NCBI RefSeq assembly: GCF_008180195.1
Contig: NZ_VTAV01000004.1
Coordinates: forward strand, 248,001 to 312,000
Length of the DNA stretch: 64,000 nt
Origin: Sphingobacterium phlebotomi
GTDB lineage: Bacteria > Bacteroidota > Bacteroidia > Sphingobacteriales > Sphingobacteriaceae
Direction of reading: 5' to 3'
The notes under the pieces were generated by a model. It searched no databases and was not told the origin of the DNA. It saw only the letters and a list, made by a program, of their open reading frames with translations. Made by a program: the position numbers and the translations under genes. This document shows positions 1 through 7,677 of this stretch, piece by piece. The stretch's first letter is position 1. Each line of letters opens with the position of its first letter.

Positions 1-320
1 ATACCATTAAAGTCCGTCGAGAACATCAGTTTCAATTGCGCGGCCTCCGTGGGCGAATTATGCGTATCAAAAGCAAAAAAGAGATCCTTCACTTTATCAA
101 TTCGGGGCACATCCCTAAAATTGTATGCGTTGCCCACTTCACCAGAATAAAAAGAGAGTTGCGCGGGATCTCCCGTCAGGAAAAAAGAGGCCTCTTCACC
201 CGCTGTTACCGTTAAGCTTGCAGGCTGTACAGAAAAAGTAGATACATCTTCCGCCTCTTCCTTTTCGCAGGAATTCAATATTGCTAGGCACAATAAGATG
301 CCGATTAAATGAATTTTCAT
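1..320 (-). CDS. Partial SusD-linked surface lipoprotein, DUF5017-like
   Basis: The start is visible but the 3' end lies outside the window, leaving about 106 residues. Translation begins MKIHLIGILLCLAILNSCEKEE, a signal peptide with a lipobox ending in Cys18, so it should be a lipidated envelope protein. The following segment (SFYSGEVGNAYNFRD) resembles the DUF5017 family, which occurs as the third gene of many SusC/SusD operons and is thought to help bind the glycan at the surface. It lies 28 bp downstream of a SusD gene on the same strand, which fits that role. The family call is from memory of the motif; lipoprotein status is seen directly. Confidence 0.7.
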   Translation of the reverse strand, partial: MKIHLIGILLCLAILNSCEKEEAEDVSTFSVQPASLTVTAGEEASFFLTGDPAQLSFYSGEVGNAYNFRDVPRIDKVKDLFFAFDTHNSPTEAAQLKLMFSTDFNG

Positions 321-348
321 ATTTCTAATTTATATTTCATCATATTTA

Positions 349-1926
349 TTACCAACCCGGATTCTGGGGGGTTAATCCTCTATTCAATGCCATCTCACGT
401 GGCGAAAAAGGCCACAACATATCACGCGGAGAAGCATTTTGAAAACCGAGCACACCATAAGCGGTTGACGAAGAAGCACGTGGTACCGGAAAATCGCCAT
501 TGATAAAATCGTTCTCTATACGTTTCATATTGATCATAAACTTTCCCCAACGAATTAGATCATGCTTCCTTAATGTTTCAAAACACAGTTCTCGGGCCCT
601 TTCGTCTTCAATGAGCTCTTGAAAGCTCTCTTGGGTGGCTGTTTGGTCGTTTGTTAGATCGGCATTACTCGTTTGCCTGGTGCTGAGCAATGCAATAGCC
701 TCAGCGCCAGAACCACCGCCGCCAGTCAACGCGATAATCGGGGTAGATGTGTAGTTACTCCCCTCCTCTATTATTTTAACTCTTGTTACTGTTCCATTCG
801 CGTTCACAAAAGCCTTACCCGCGGCTCCCGTGCCACCCCCTCCCGTGATTGTTACCGTTGGTGCCGATGTATAACCTGTTCCACCATTCAATACTTGGAC
901 CATGCGTACGGATTCATGGGGGAGATATTTTCCATAAGCCCTCCTACGAACCCTATTGACTGCCTCGACCGCTTCATCAGAAGGCTCCTGGTTCACCATA
1001 TTGTCCGCCTCCGCAAACATCAATAGCACATCGGAAAACCGCAGCAGCGGAAAATTAATAGGTCCGGCATTCTTATTCTTGGGTGTAACCAGTTCCAATT
1101 CCCGACGCCATTTGCCACTTGTACGTTCATAAATCTGTGTCGTAGTAAACGGTATTTCTACAGCAGGTGTACCCGTTATCCGATACGGAGCGATAGCCCA
1201 CTCACGTCTTTCATCAGACGACAATAAACTAGCTGCGTCATCGTAGAGATGCCATAATCGTCCCGTAACCTGAATAAATCCATAACTATAACCATACGTT
1301 TCATCTTCTCCAGAATAAGCAATGCCATTATTGCTCCCCACCCTTCCATTTTCCTGGAAAGCATCCGCCGAATTTCCATAAAACTCTACCTCCCATATGG
1401 ACTCTTTGATATCATATCGATCCTGGCACATATTCATAAAAACCTGCTGATAAGAGGGGTTAAGATCGTGCTGGAATCCATCTTCTGGAGCAGGGTCGAT
1501 TACCTTTTTGGCCCAATCCCGGGCTTCATTATATTTACTGCTATCGTTGATAGGTTCGCCGGCCATGTATAAACATACGCGCGCGAGCATACCCCTTACT
1601 GCAGACTTGCTAACCCGTCCGCCATGCCCTATTTCTGCAATCGTCTTCACCATCGCCTCTGCTTGTTTCATATCCGCGAGTATCTGTTCATATACTTCTC
1701 GAGCCGCGATGCGTGGCGCTACCGTTTGATCTGCCGAACTGATGGGTTCTAACATTAACGGCACGTCGCCCCAATTGCTCACCAATAACAGATGGAAGAA
1801 TGCACGTAAAAACAAGGCCTCCCCCTTAATCGCTGCCAATTCCCCTTCGTCCATATCTACTTTATCCGCATTTGCCAATAAAAAATTAGCCCTATTAATA
1901 CCATCATACCAATGAACACCGGCATT
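349..1926 (-). pseudogene. SusD/RagB-family glycan-binding lipoprotein, 5'-truncated
   Basis: About 525 residues of SusD homology remain, from NAGVHWYDGINRANFLLAN through the usual C-terminal signatures (ERARELCFE, RKHDLIRWGKF) to the terminal NPGW. The normal N-terminus, with signal peptide, lipobox Cys and first TPR helices, is missing. Upstream of about 1926 the frame runs through the antisense of an unrelated EEP-family gene tail and a terminator, so the apparent start near 2115 is spurious. No SusC gene precedes it. Between RRRAYGKYLP and the ERARELCFE motif there is an insert of about 75 residues with two glycine-rich repeats (GYTSAPTVTITGGGGTGA, then NYTSTPIIALTGGGGSGA). It probably cannot be exported, so I call it a broken gene. 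Confidence 0.8.
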
Positions 1927-2058
1927 GGTTGTACCTTCCACATTAACGTTAATTCTTACGAGCAGGAAGAAGATGTTGAGCATCTGGAAGCAGGCGAAAT
2001 GCAGGAAGTAAATGACCTGATTAAAGAAGGAAAAGCAGAAGAAAGCGATAACCGATAA
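1924..2058 (+). pseudogene. 3' fragment of an endonuclease/exonuclease/phosphatase-family gene
   Basis: Read on the plus strand this gives IGCTFHINVNSYEQEEDVEH and onward to KAEESDNR then TAA. It aligns without gaps to the last 44 residues of the membrane-anchored EEP protein at 16579-17646 (IGCTFHIDVESDEQEEEVKH to KAEESENR). Homology starts abruptly at the Ile codon at 1924, exactly where the SusD homology on the other strand stops. It is therefore the tail of a second copy of that gene, with all catalytic residues lost. A strong terminator follows at 2085. Confidence 0.85.
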
Positions 2059-2084
2059 ATTATCAAAGCAAATTCTCAACAAAA

Positions 2085-2120
2085 TAAGGATGCTCGGGAA
2101 TATAAACCCGAGCATCCTTA
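2085..2120. terminator. Bidirectional intrinsic terminator
   Basis: A perfect 14-bp stem (TAAGGATGCTCGGG / CCCGAGCATCCTTA) with an 8-nt loop and T-rich flanks on both sides. It lies between the EEP remnant (plus) and the end of pgl (minus), and can serve both. Confidence 0.85.
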
Positions 2121-2154
2121 TAATTAAAAAAGTTAATCACTAAAATCCGTCAAA

Positions 2155-2874
2155 CTACGTCAACATTGTTGCCGCTTCATCATCTACAAGAAACAGTAAT
2201 TCTCCTGTGATTGGTTTCAGAAGTTGAGACGGATACAGTTCCGGATTTTTATCTCCTTGCAAAACCTCCCGCAGGGCTTTGGCTTTTTTCTCTCCAAAGG
2301 CAATCACCACTATCTTTTCTGCTCTATTAATAAAAGGAGCCGTCAGCGTAATCCGATACATATTTTGCGGTACCAGAAAATATGCATCTACCCATTTATC
2401 TCTCTCATGCAGCACTTTAGTGCCCGGAAACAACGATGCCGTATGTCCGTCGTCTCCCATTCCCAAAAAAATAAAATCGAGCCGTGCATTATCCCCTAAT
2501 TTTTCCCTTAAAATTTGCTCATAGGTTTGCGCATAATCTTCCGCATCCACACCTTTTTTATACATCGGAAAAATGTTGGATTTCGGAATAGGAACGTGAT
2601 TAAGTAGTGTTTCGTAGGACATCTTTGCATTACTCAAATTATCGTCAAGCGGCACCCATCTTTCGTCGCCCCAAAACACGAAAATCTTGCTCCAGTCCAC
2701 CTGTGATTTATACGTATCTGTTGCTAATAATTTGTGTAAATCAATCGGAGAAGAACCTCCGGTTAATGCCACAGAAAAAAATCCCTTTTCATCTATATTC
2801 TTTTTCGCTTCGTCGACAAAAAGCTGTGCTGCTGTTGCAAAAATTTCTGCTTTATTTTTAAACTGTTTTATCAT
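2155..2874 (-). CDS. pgl: 6-phosphogluconolactonase
   Basis: A 239-residue cytosolic enzyme that hydrolyses 6-phosphogluconolactone to 6-phosphogluconate, the second step of the oxidative pentose-phosphate pathway. The family motifs TGGSSP (about residues 38-43) and FWGDERWVP (about 67-75) are present, as is a C-terminal KPITGELLFLVDDEAA segment. Length is typical of the DevB/SOL type. Its start overlaps the end of zwf by 17 bp, so the two are translationally coupled. It is the last gene of the gnd-zwf-pgl run and is followed by a strong hairpin terminator. Confidence 0.95.
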   Translation of the reverse strand: MIKQFKNKAEIFATAAQLFVDEAKKNIDEKGFFSVALTGGSSPIDLHKLLATDTYKSQVDWSKIFVFWGDERWVPLDDNLSNAKMSYETLLNHVPIPKSNIFPMYKKGVDAEDYAQTYEQILREKLGDNARLDFIFLGMGDDGHTASLFPGTKVLHERDKWVDAYFLVPQNMYRITLTAPFINRAEKIVVIAFGEKKAKALREVLQGDKNPELYPSQLLKPITGELLFLVDDEAATMLT

Positions 2875-4390
2875 GTTTTTCTTGCTTTAAATCTTCCATT
2901 GTTGTCGATAACCATCGATGCCCCTGTCTGCTCAATAGATCATCAGCTGCTTGAGGTCCCCAACTACCCGCAGAGTAGGTGTAGATGGGAGAATATGTAC
3001 CATTTTCCCACTCCTCCTGAATCGTAGCAATGATATCCCAAGCTTCCTCCACTTGATCTGAACGCATGAATAGCGTGGAATCGCCATCCAAGGCATCTAT
3101 AAGCAAAGTTTCGTATGCTTCGGGGCTGTCCGGTGCACACTCGAAATAATCAAAAACCATTTCAGCCGGTTTAAGCGTCATATCCAACCCAGGCTTTTTC
3201 GCCATGAACGCCAAGCGAATGTCCATTTCCGGCTGAATATTAATCGTCAATTGATTAGGCTGTAACTTATCTTTACTATTAACAAAGGTTTTGTTCGGAA
3301 CTTCTTTGAAGTTAACAATTACAGATGATTTCTTCTGTACCATACTTTTGCCGGTACGCATGTAGAAAGGTACCCCCTGCCATCTGGGGTTGTCGATATA
3401 AAACTTCATTGCGACAAACGTTTCCGTTTTCGAATCGGGATCTACTCCTGGCTCCTGTTTATACGCTTTCTTTGGCTTGCCGTTTATTACCCCTTCCGTA
3501 TATTGTGCACGCACCGTATAATGATTGATATCTTCCGGTTTTATTCGTCGTACGGCTTTTAGTATTTCCGCTTTTTTGTCCCGGATTAAAGAAGATTCAA
3601 ATTCAACGGGAGCATCCATAGCAACCATACAAAGAATCTGTAGGAGATGATTTTGAATCATATCCCGCAAAGCACCTGAATGGTCATAATATCCCCCCCT
3701 ATCTTCAACACCAACTTGTTCGGCAACCGTTATCTGAACAGATTCAATATGTCTATTGCTCCATAAAGGTTCAAAAAAAGTATTCGCAAAGCGGAAGGCT
3801 AAAATATTCTGGACAGTCTCTTTTCCTAAATAATGATCGATCCGATAGATCTGTTCTTCTTTAAAGTTTTCATTTAATAACTTATTTAATGCTACCGCCG
3901 AAGCCTTATCATAGCCAAAAGGTTTCTCGATAATGATACGATCTTTCTCTATTTCGCTTGCCAACCCCATTTTCTTTAAGTTAGCAGAAACCTTGTCGAT
4001 AAAACTCGGGGCTACTGATAAATAAAATAGGCGGTTTGCTCGGCGATTGCAAGTTACATCGAATGCCGTTAACTTATCATGGAGATTACGAAATGAATTT
4101 TCATCAGTAATATCAAAATTTACGAAAATAATTTTCTCACTAAAATTCAGCCACTGTTTCTCGGTGTAATTGTTATTGCGTGAAAATTCCCTCAAATTTT
4201 CCAAGACATACCTTCGAAATTTCTCCTGAGTATATGGCTTTCTTCCCAATGCAAGTATCTGAAAGTGCGCCGGCATCCATTCATCAATGAATAGATTAAA
4301 GAAAGCCGGAAACAATTTCCTTTTCGCTAGATCACCTGTTCCACCAAATACGACAATGGAGGTTGGTGCTGTTGTTCTGTCGTGCGTCAT
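2858..4390 (-). CDS. zwf: Glucose-6-phosphate 1-dehydrogenase
   Basis: A 510-residue enzyme that oxidises glucose 6-phosphate to 6-phosphogluconolactone, reducing NADP+. The N-terminal Rossmann motif FGGTGDLAKRK is at about residues 15-25. The KPFG segment and the catalytic RIDHYLGKE motif lie in the first 200 residues, and the C-terminal domain is complete. Full length for the family and intact. It starts 10 bp after the stop of the truncated gnd and overlaps pgl by 17 bp, forming one operon for the oxidative pentose-phosphate branch. Confidence 0.96.
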   Translation of the reverse strand: MTHDRTTAPTSIVVFGGTGDLAKRKLFPAFFNLFIDEWMPAHFQILALGRKPYTQEKFRRYVLENLREFSRNNNYTEKQWLNFSEKIIFVNFDITDENSFRNLHDKLTAFDVTCNRRANRLFYLSVAPSFIDKVSANLKKMGLASEIEKDRIIIEKPFGYDKASAVALNKLLNENFKEEQIYRIDHYLGKETVQNILAFRFANTFFEPLWSNRHIESVQITVAEQVGVEDRGGYYDHSGALRDMIQNHLLQILCMVAMDAPVEFESSLIRDKKAEILKAVRRIKPEDINHYTVRAQYTEGVINGKPKKAYKQEPGVDPDSKTETFVAMKFYIDNPRWQGVPFYMRTGKSMVQKKSSVIVNFKEVPNKTFVNSKDKLQPNQLTINIQPEMDIRLAFMAKKPGLDMTLKPAEMVFDYFECAPDSPEAYETLLIDALDGDSTLFMRSDQVEEAWDIIATIQEEWENGTYSPIYTYSAGSWGPQAADDLLSRQGHRWLSTTMEDLKQEKHDKTV

Positions 4391-4400
4391 TTTACAGTTG

Positions 4401-4718
4401 TTAAATTAATCCCATTGTGTATGAAATAATATCGTCTTCATCGAAAAACGGTACCAAACTCGTTATGGTCGCGTCTACAGGTTTACCTGCTGGCACTAAA
4501 AGCATAATTGATCTAGGCTGTTGCAATAACTCCATAAATTCTTCCGCATGCGTCGTTGTTTTAATATCTTGTCCGTCTTGCGCTTCAGATTGTAATGATT
4601 CAGCTTTTTCCGGCTCTAAATCCAATCCGGTCACAGCGAAACCGTTGTCGGCCATGTTAAGGAGCAGATTGCGGTCCATAACCCCCAAACCAACGATTCC
4701 AAAGTTGTATTTATTCAT
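4401..4718 (-). pseudogene. gnd: 6-phosphogluconate dehydrogenase, N-terminal remnant
   Basis: The 105-residue frame begins MNKYNFGIVGLGVMDRNLLL and continues with strong 6PGDH similarity through MLLVPAGKPVDATI to FFDEDDII. It then ends in SYTMGLI instead of the conserved IDGGNSH continuation. A whole enzyme has about 470 residues, so roughly three quarters is missing. The stop lies 10 bp before zwf, leaving no room for the rest. The coenzyme motif also carries Asp where the family has Gly (GLGVMG to GLGVMD). Truncation plus a damaged dinucleotide site argue for a dead gene. Its position first in an operon with zwf and pgl is the classic order. Confidence 0.85.
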
Positions 4719-4883
4719 TTTTTAAATTAGTTATGTATGGAAGGGTCAAATATATTGAAACTTGTAAGTTATCAAAGCGTCCGTTGCTTCTTTTCATGCA
4801 TTTACTATAGTGTTAGACGCAAAAAATCGTTTTTTGACTCAAATGTGATTAACCGAGCAAGCGTAACAGTCCCAAGAAACACC

Positions 4884-5282
4884 CTATATCACCTCCACAG
4901 GTTCCTGCTTAAATTGCTCCACAATGCATTGTCGGTGTCTCTTTCCCCATTCTGCTAAACTGTCGATTACCGGCAGTAAATCCACGCAGTAATCAGTTAG
5001 CTCATACATGACCGATATCGGTTGTTCGGAGATTACCGTACGTTTTATTAGCAGGTTCATTTCCATATCTTTCAGTTCTCTGCTGAGCATCTTTCCAGAA
5101 ATGCCTGTTACTTCTTTGAGTATCTCCGAATAGCGTCGTTTTCCAAAACCTAGTAAAGAGATGATAGTAATCTTCCACTTTCCGTTCAACACATCCATGG
5201 TGTCGTGTACAGCGGCGATGTGTTTGCCACAATTTGAATATTCCCGTCCCTCGCAAGGCACTTTTTCTGTTTCGTTTTCCAT
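4884..5282 (-). CDS. HxlR-family winged-helix transcriptional regulator
   Basis: A 132-residue DNA-binding protein with the HxlR signature: an N-terminal Cys-containing segment (about residue 9), DVLNGKWKITIISLL, the recognition region FGKRRYSEILKEVTGISGKMLSRELKDME, and a wing ending MYELTDYC. HxlR proteins are dimeric, often sense electrophiles, quinones or redox state through cysteines, and usually regulate a divergently transcribed oxidoreductase. Here it diverges from a nitroreductase-family gene 107 bp away, and the gap contains three copies of a TGTC-type repeat that could be its operator. Confidence 0.92.
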   Translation of the reverse strand: MENETEKVPCEGREYSNCGKHIAAVHDTMDVLNGKWKITIISLLGFGKRRYSEILKEVTGISGKMLSRELKDMEMNLLIKRTVISEQPISVMYELTDYCVDLLPVIDSLAEWGKRHRQCIVEQFKQEPVEVI

Positions 5283-5286
5283 AAAA

Positions 5287-5335
5287 TGTCACTTAGTTAC
5301 CCGAATGTCACTATTACTTTTTGTCCCTTGGTTAC
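5287..5335. promoter_or_regulatory. Candidate HxlR operator, triple repeat
   Basis: In the divergent HxlR/nitroreductase gap the motif TGTCACTTAGTTAC (5287-5300) recurs as TGTCACTATTAC (5306-5317) and TGTCCCTTGGTTAC (5322-5335). Spacing is about 16-19 bp. Repetition and position suggest a regulator-binding region; this is inference only. Confidence 0.4.
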
Positions 5336-5389
5336 AAATTTACACCAAATCATCGGATATTTGCCTAGGTTTTATAAAAAAGATTACAA

Positions 5390-6019
5390 ATGGAATTACA
5401 AGACGCTTTATCATGGCGATACGCCGTAAAAAAATACAAAGAAGCAACAGTAGCTGACGACAAAATCCGTCGCATCCTCGAAGCAACCAATCTCAGCGCA
5501 TCCTCGGTGGGTATACAGCCCTATCGGGTTATCGTAGTCAAAGACAAAGCCCTGCGCGCCGAACTCGGAGCAGGCTCTTTCAATACCCAGATTACGGATG
5601 CATCACATTTACTTGTGTTTGCCGCCTATACCCATATTGATCAAGGCATGATAGACGACTTTATGGCGCGTACGGCAGCTATACGATCGATGCCGGTGGA
5701 ACAGCTCGCTGATTTCAAGAATAAACTGGAAAGCTTCCTGTTGGCCCGTACTGACAACGAAAATTTTACATGGACTTCCCGTCAAGCGTATATTGGCCTT
5801 GGCACCGCCTTAATTGCCGCAGCCGCAGAACAGGTAGACTCTACACCGATGGAAGGTTTTGACGCAGCACAAGTGGATCGCATACTTGGTTTAACCGAAA
5901 AAGGGTTACACAGTGTCGTGTTGTTAGCCCTCGGCTATCGCGACGAAGAGCAGGACTGGTTAGCGCCCCTTAAAAAGGTTCGACTACCGGTTGAAGAATT
6001 TGCCCTACAAGTTGGCTAA
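5390..6019 (+). CDS. NAD(P)H-dependent nitroreductase-family oxidoreductase
   Basis: A 209-residue FMN-dependent oxidoreductase of the NfsB type. The N-terminal SWRYAVKKYKE segment provides the FMN-phosphate-binding Arg/Lys cluster. NLSASSVGIQPYRVIVV, SRQAYIGLGTALIAAAAEQVDSTPMEGFD and LGYRDEEQDW are family hallmarks. Such enzymes reduce nitro compounds, quinones or enones in the cytosol as homodimers. It is transcribed away from an HxlR regulator and is followed by a clear terminator, so it is probably a single-gene transcript induced by a redox or electrophile signal. Confidence 0.93.
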   Translation: MELQDALSWRYAVKKYKEATVADDKIRRILEATNLSASSVGIQPYRVIVVKDKALRAELGAGSFNTQITDASHLLVFAAYTHIDQGMIDDFMARTAAIRSMPVEQLADFKNKLESFLLARTDNENFTWTSRQAYIGLGTALIAAAAEQVDSTPMEGFDAAQVDRILGLTEKGLHSVVLLALGYRDEEQDWLAPLKKVRLPVEEFALQVG

Positions 6020-6035
6020 ATATACCCTACTTACT

Positions 6036-6073
6036 AAAAAAATCCCCGATCACGATGCTTTTCGGGGATTTTT
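6036..6073 (+). terminator. Intrinsic terminator of the nitroreductase gene
   Basis: An AATCCCCGA / TCGGGGATT stem with a short loop, followed by a T run and preceded by an A run, 17 bp after the stop codon. Confidence 0.85.
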
Positions 6074-6171
6074 CATAAACCTATTGGTCACAGAAGTACC
6101 CTCTAAACCCCAAAAACCGAAACTATACCGCACACAAATTGTTCTATGAATATTACTTAAAGAAAAACGAT

Positions 6172-6396
6172 ATGAATACGAACAAGAACAAAGAAAAACC
6201 ACAATCAGATCGCGAGCGTGGGGTTGCTGAAAATGAAAAAGCGAATTATAGCGGTTTCCCTCATGAAGAATCGAAGGACGGAGAGGATAAAGATAATATC
6301 AAAGAGACTGATCGATTGGAGAAACGCGACAAAGAAGGTGGTGATCTTGCTGGTAACGCTGCCGGAAATACGCCTCCTGACGAGAAAGAGGAATAA
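6172..6396 (+). CDS. Small, highly charged hydrophilic protein, function unknown
   Basis: 74 residues from ATG 6172; a TTG 33 bp upstream is in frame but gives an unlikely leader. The protein is almost entirely Glu, Asp, Lys, Asn and Gly, with no hydrophobic core, and looks intrinsically disordered. Similar small charged proteins are common in Sphingobacteriaceae and sometimes stress-linked, but I do not recognise this one. It is followed 42 bp later by the DUF1456 gene in the same direction. Confidence 0.55.
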   Translation: MNTNKNKEKPQSDRERGVAENEKANYSGFPHEESKDGEDKDNIKETDRLEKRDKEGGDLAGNAAGNTPPDEKEE

Positions 6397-6438
6397 CTTC
6401 GATATGAGTTTTAACGTAGTTTTCATTACTTTTACAAC

Positions 6439-6669
6439 ATGAGCAACAATGATATCATGAAAAAGCTCCGCGTGGCTTTAAAATTTACTGACGACGACAT
6501 TATCGAAGTATTATCTCTCGTGGATTTCAAGGTAACCAAAACCGAGCTGAGTGCGATATTCCGCAAAGAAGACCATCCAAATTTTAAACCTTGCGGTGAC
6601 CAGATACTCCGAAATTTCCTAAACGGACTGATTATATACAAGCGCGGCCCCAGATCTGCTGCTCGCTAG
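6439..6669 (+). CDS. DUF1456 (YehS-like) single-repeat protein
   Basis: 76 residues beginning MSNNDIMKKLRVALKFTDDDI. The pattern MSNNDIL-x-x-LRxAL-x-(L/F)-x-D-x-DI and the later RKEDHPNF / CGDQILRNFLNGLI match one repeat of the DUF1456/YehS family, whose role is not established. Typical members have two such repeats in about 150 residues; this one has a single repeat and a short basic tail, and looks naturally short rather than cut, because the repeat is complete. Confidence 0.75.
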   Translation: MSNNDIMKKLRVALKFTDDDIIEVLSLVDFKVTKTELSAIFRKEDHPNFKPCGDQILRNFLNGLIIYKRGPRSAAR

Positions 6670-6712
6670 TTGTTCTTCATATAGATAGGGCTTACCTTAT
6701 TCTATGCCTCAA

Positions 6713-6779
6713 GGATTCGTGTTAAAAATTAATCTATTCGCGATTACGCCCCACGATCCATTTTGAGAATATCCCAATC
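6713..6779 (-). pseudogene. 3' remnant of an SDR-family gene
   Basis: The reverse complement of this gap aligns end to end with the last 75 bases of the SDR gene at 48041-48757. GATATTCT-AAAATG-ATCG, ATCGCGAAT and ATTTTTA-ACGAATCC are all kept in order, with a 6-bp and a 1-bp deletion relative to the intact gene. The frame is lost after DILKMDRGA. Only the tail of the former gene is visible. Confidence 0.65.
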
Positions 6780-6787
6780 CCAAAACG

Positions 6788-7660
6788 ATGATGAGATTAT
6801 TATTTATTTTCACCATAATTCAGTACCTCATTGGGCTGAACATTATTAGAGGAACGGAAATTCCCCCCTCCTCTGCTATTACAATACGCGTCGCAAGCTA
6901 CAATATCCGTTATGCCTCTGCCAATGACGAGAAAACGGGAAATGCCTGGGCTATCCGGAAAGAACATGTTGCAAACCTCATGCTGAACCATCACTTTGAT
7001 ATTGTTGGCACACAAGAGGGCGATAGCACGCAGATCGATGATCTCTGCCGTCTTATGCCAGCTTTTGGCGTCGTATCAGCGAACTACGGAGGAAAGAACA
7101 ATAAGCTACATACCGCCACTATATTTTTTAAAAAAGACAAATTTGAAGCAATGGATTCCGGGGTTTTCTGGCTCAGCGAGACCCCTGATGTAGAAAGTAT
7201 AGGTTGGGATGCTTCGGATACCCGTCTGTGTCAATGGGTTCGATTTAGAGAAATAGCAACCTCCCGAACCTTTTATTTTTTTAATACCCATTTTTATTGG
7301 CGCAAGCAGGTTGCCAAAGAAAACTCAGGCCCTCTTCTTGCTGAAAAACTATCAAGCATTGCCCATCATAGTCCTGCGATTGTCACCGGTGATTTTAATT
7401 CAACAGCAAACAGTTTCCAAATCAAGGCAATTCAAAAGATCGCTCATGACGCATTCTTGATCAGTAAAACTCCTCCAAAAGGACCTGAAGCAACCGGGTT
7501 CCCCGGCGGGATATTTAAAGGTTCACCGAAAAATCGTATAGATTATATTTTTGTAAGCAACACAATCGATATTCTTGATTACACCGTAATAGACAACACT
7601 TACGGAGATAATCGCTACCCATCGGATCACCTGCCGGTCACAAGCGAGATTAGATTTTGA
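6788..7660 (+). CDS. Secreted endonuclease/exonuclease/phosphatase (EEP) family hydrolase
   Basis: 290 residues with an N-terminal hydrophobic signal segment (about residues 1-22), then an EEP fold. The metal/catalytic motifs are in order: VASYNIRYAS (Asn), HHFDIVGTQEG (catalytic Glu), FFNTHFYW (His), VTGDFNST (Asp/Asn) and YPSDHLPVTSEI (Asp-His pair). Such Bacteroidota proteins are Mg2+-dependent phosphodiesterases or phosphatases of uncertain substrate. All catalytic residues are present. The next gene's coding frame begins 17 bp later. It is unrelated in detail to the membrane-anchored EEP at 16579. Confidence 0.9.
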   Translation: MMRLLFIFTIIQYLIGLNIIRGTEIPPSSAITIRVASYNIRYASANDEKTGNAWAIRKEHVANLMLNHHFDIVGTQEGDSTQIDDLCRLMPAFGVVSANYGGKNNKLHTATIFFKKDKFEAMDSGVFWLSETPDVESIGWDASDTRLCQWVRFREIATSRTFYFFNTHFYWRKQVAKENSGPLLAEKLSSIAHHSPAIVTGDFNSTANSFQIKAIQKIAHDAFLISKTPPKGPEATGFPGGIFKGSPKNRIDYIFVSNTIDILDYTVIDNTYGDNRYPSDHLPVTSEIRF

Positions 7661-7677
7661 TAGATGAAGCCGATATA

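Noticed and set aside
1927..2115. N-terminal extension of the SusD frame (MLGFIFPSILILLRI...) as a real signal peptide
   Set aside because: It is the antisense of the EEP gene tail and of a perfect terminator hairpin; hydrophobicity is incidental.
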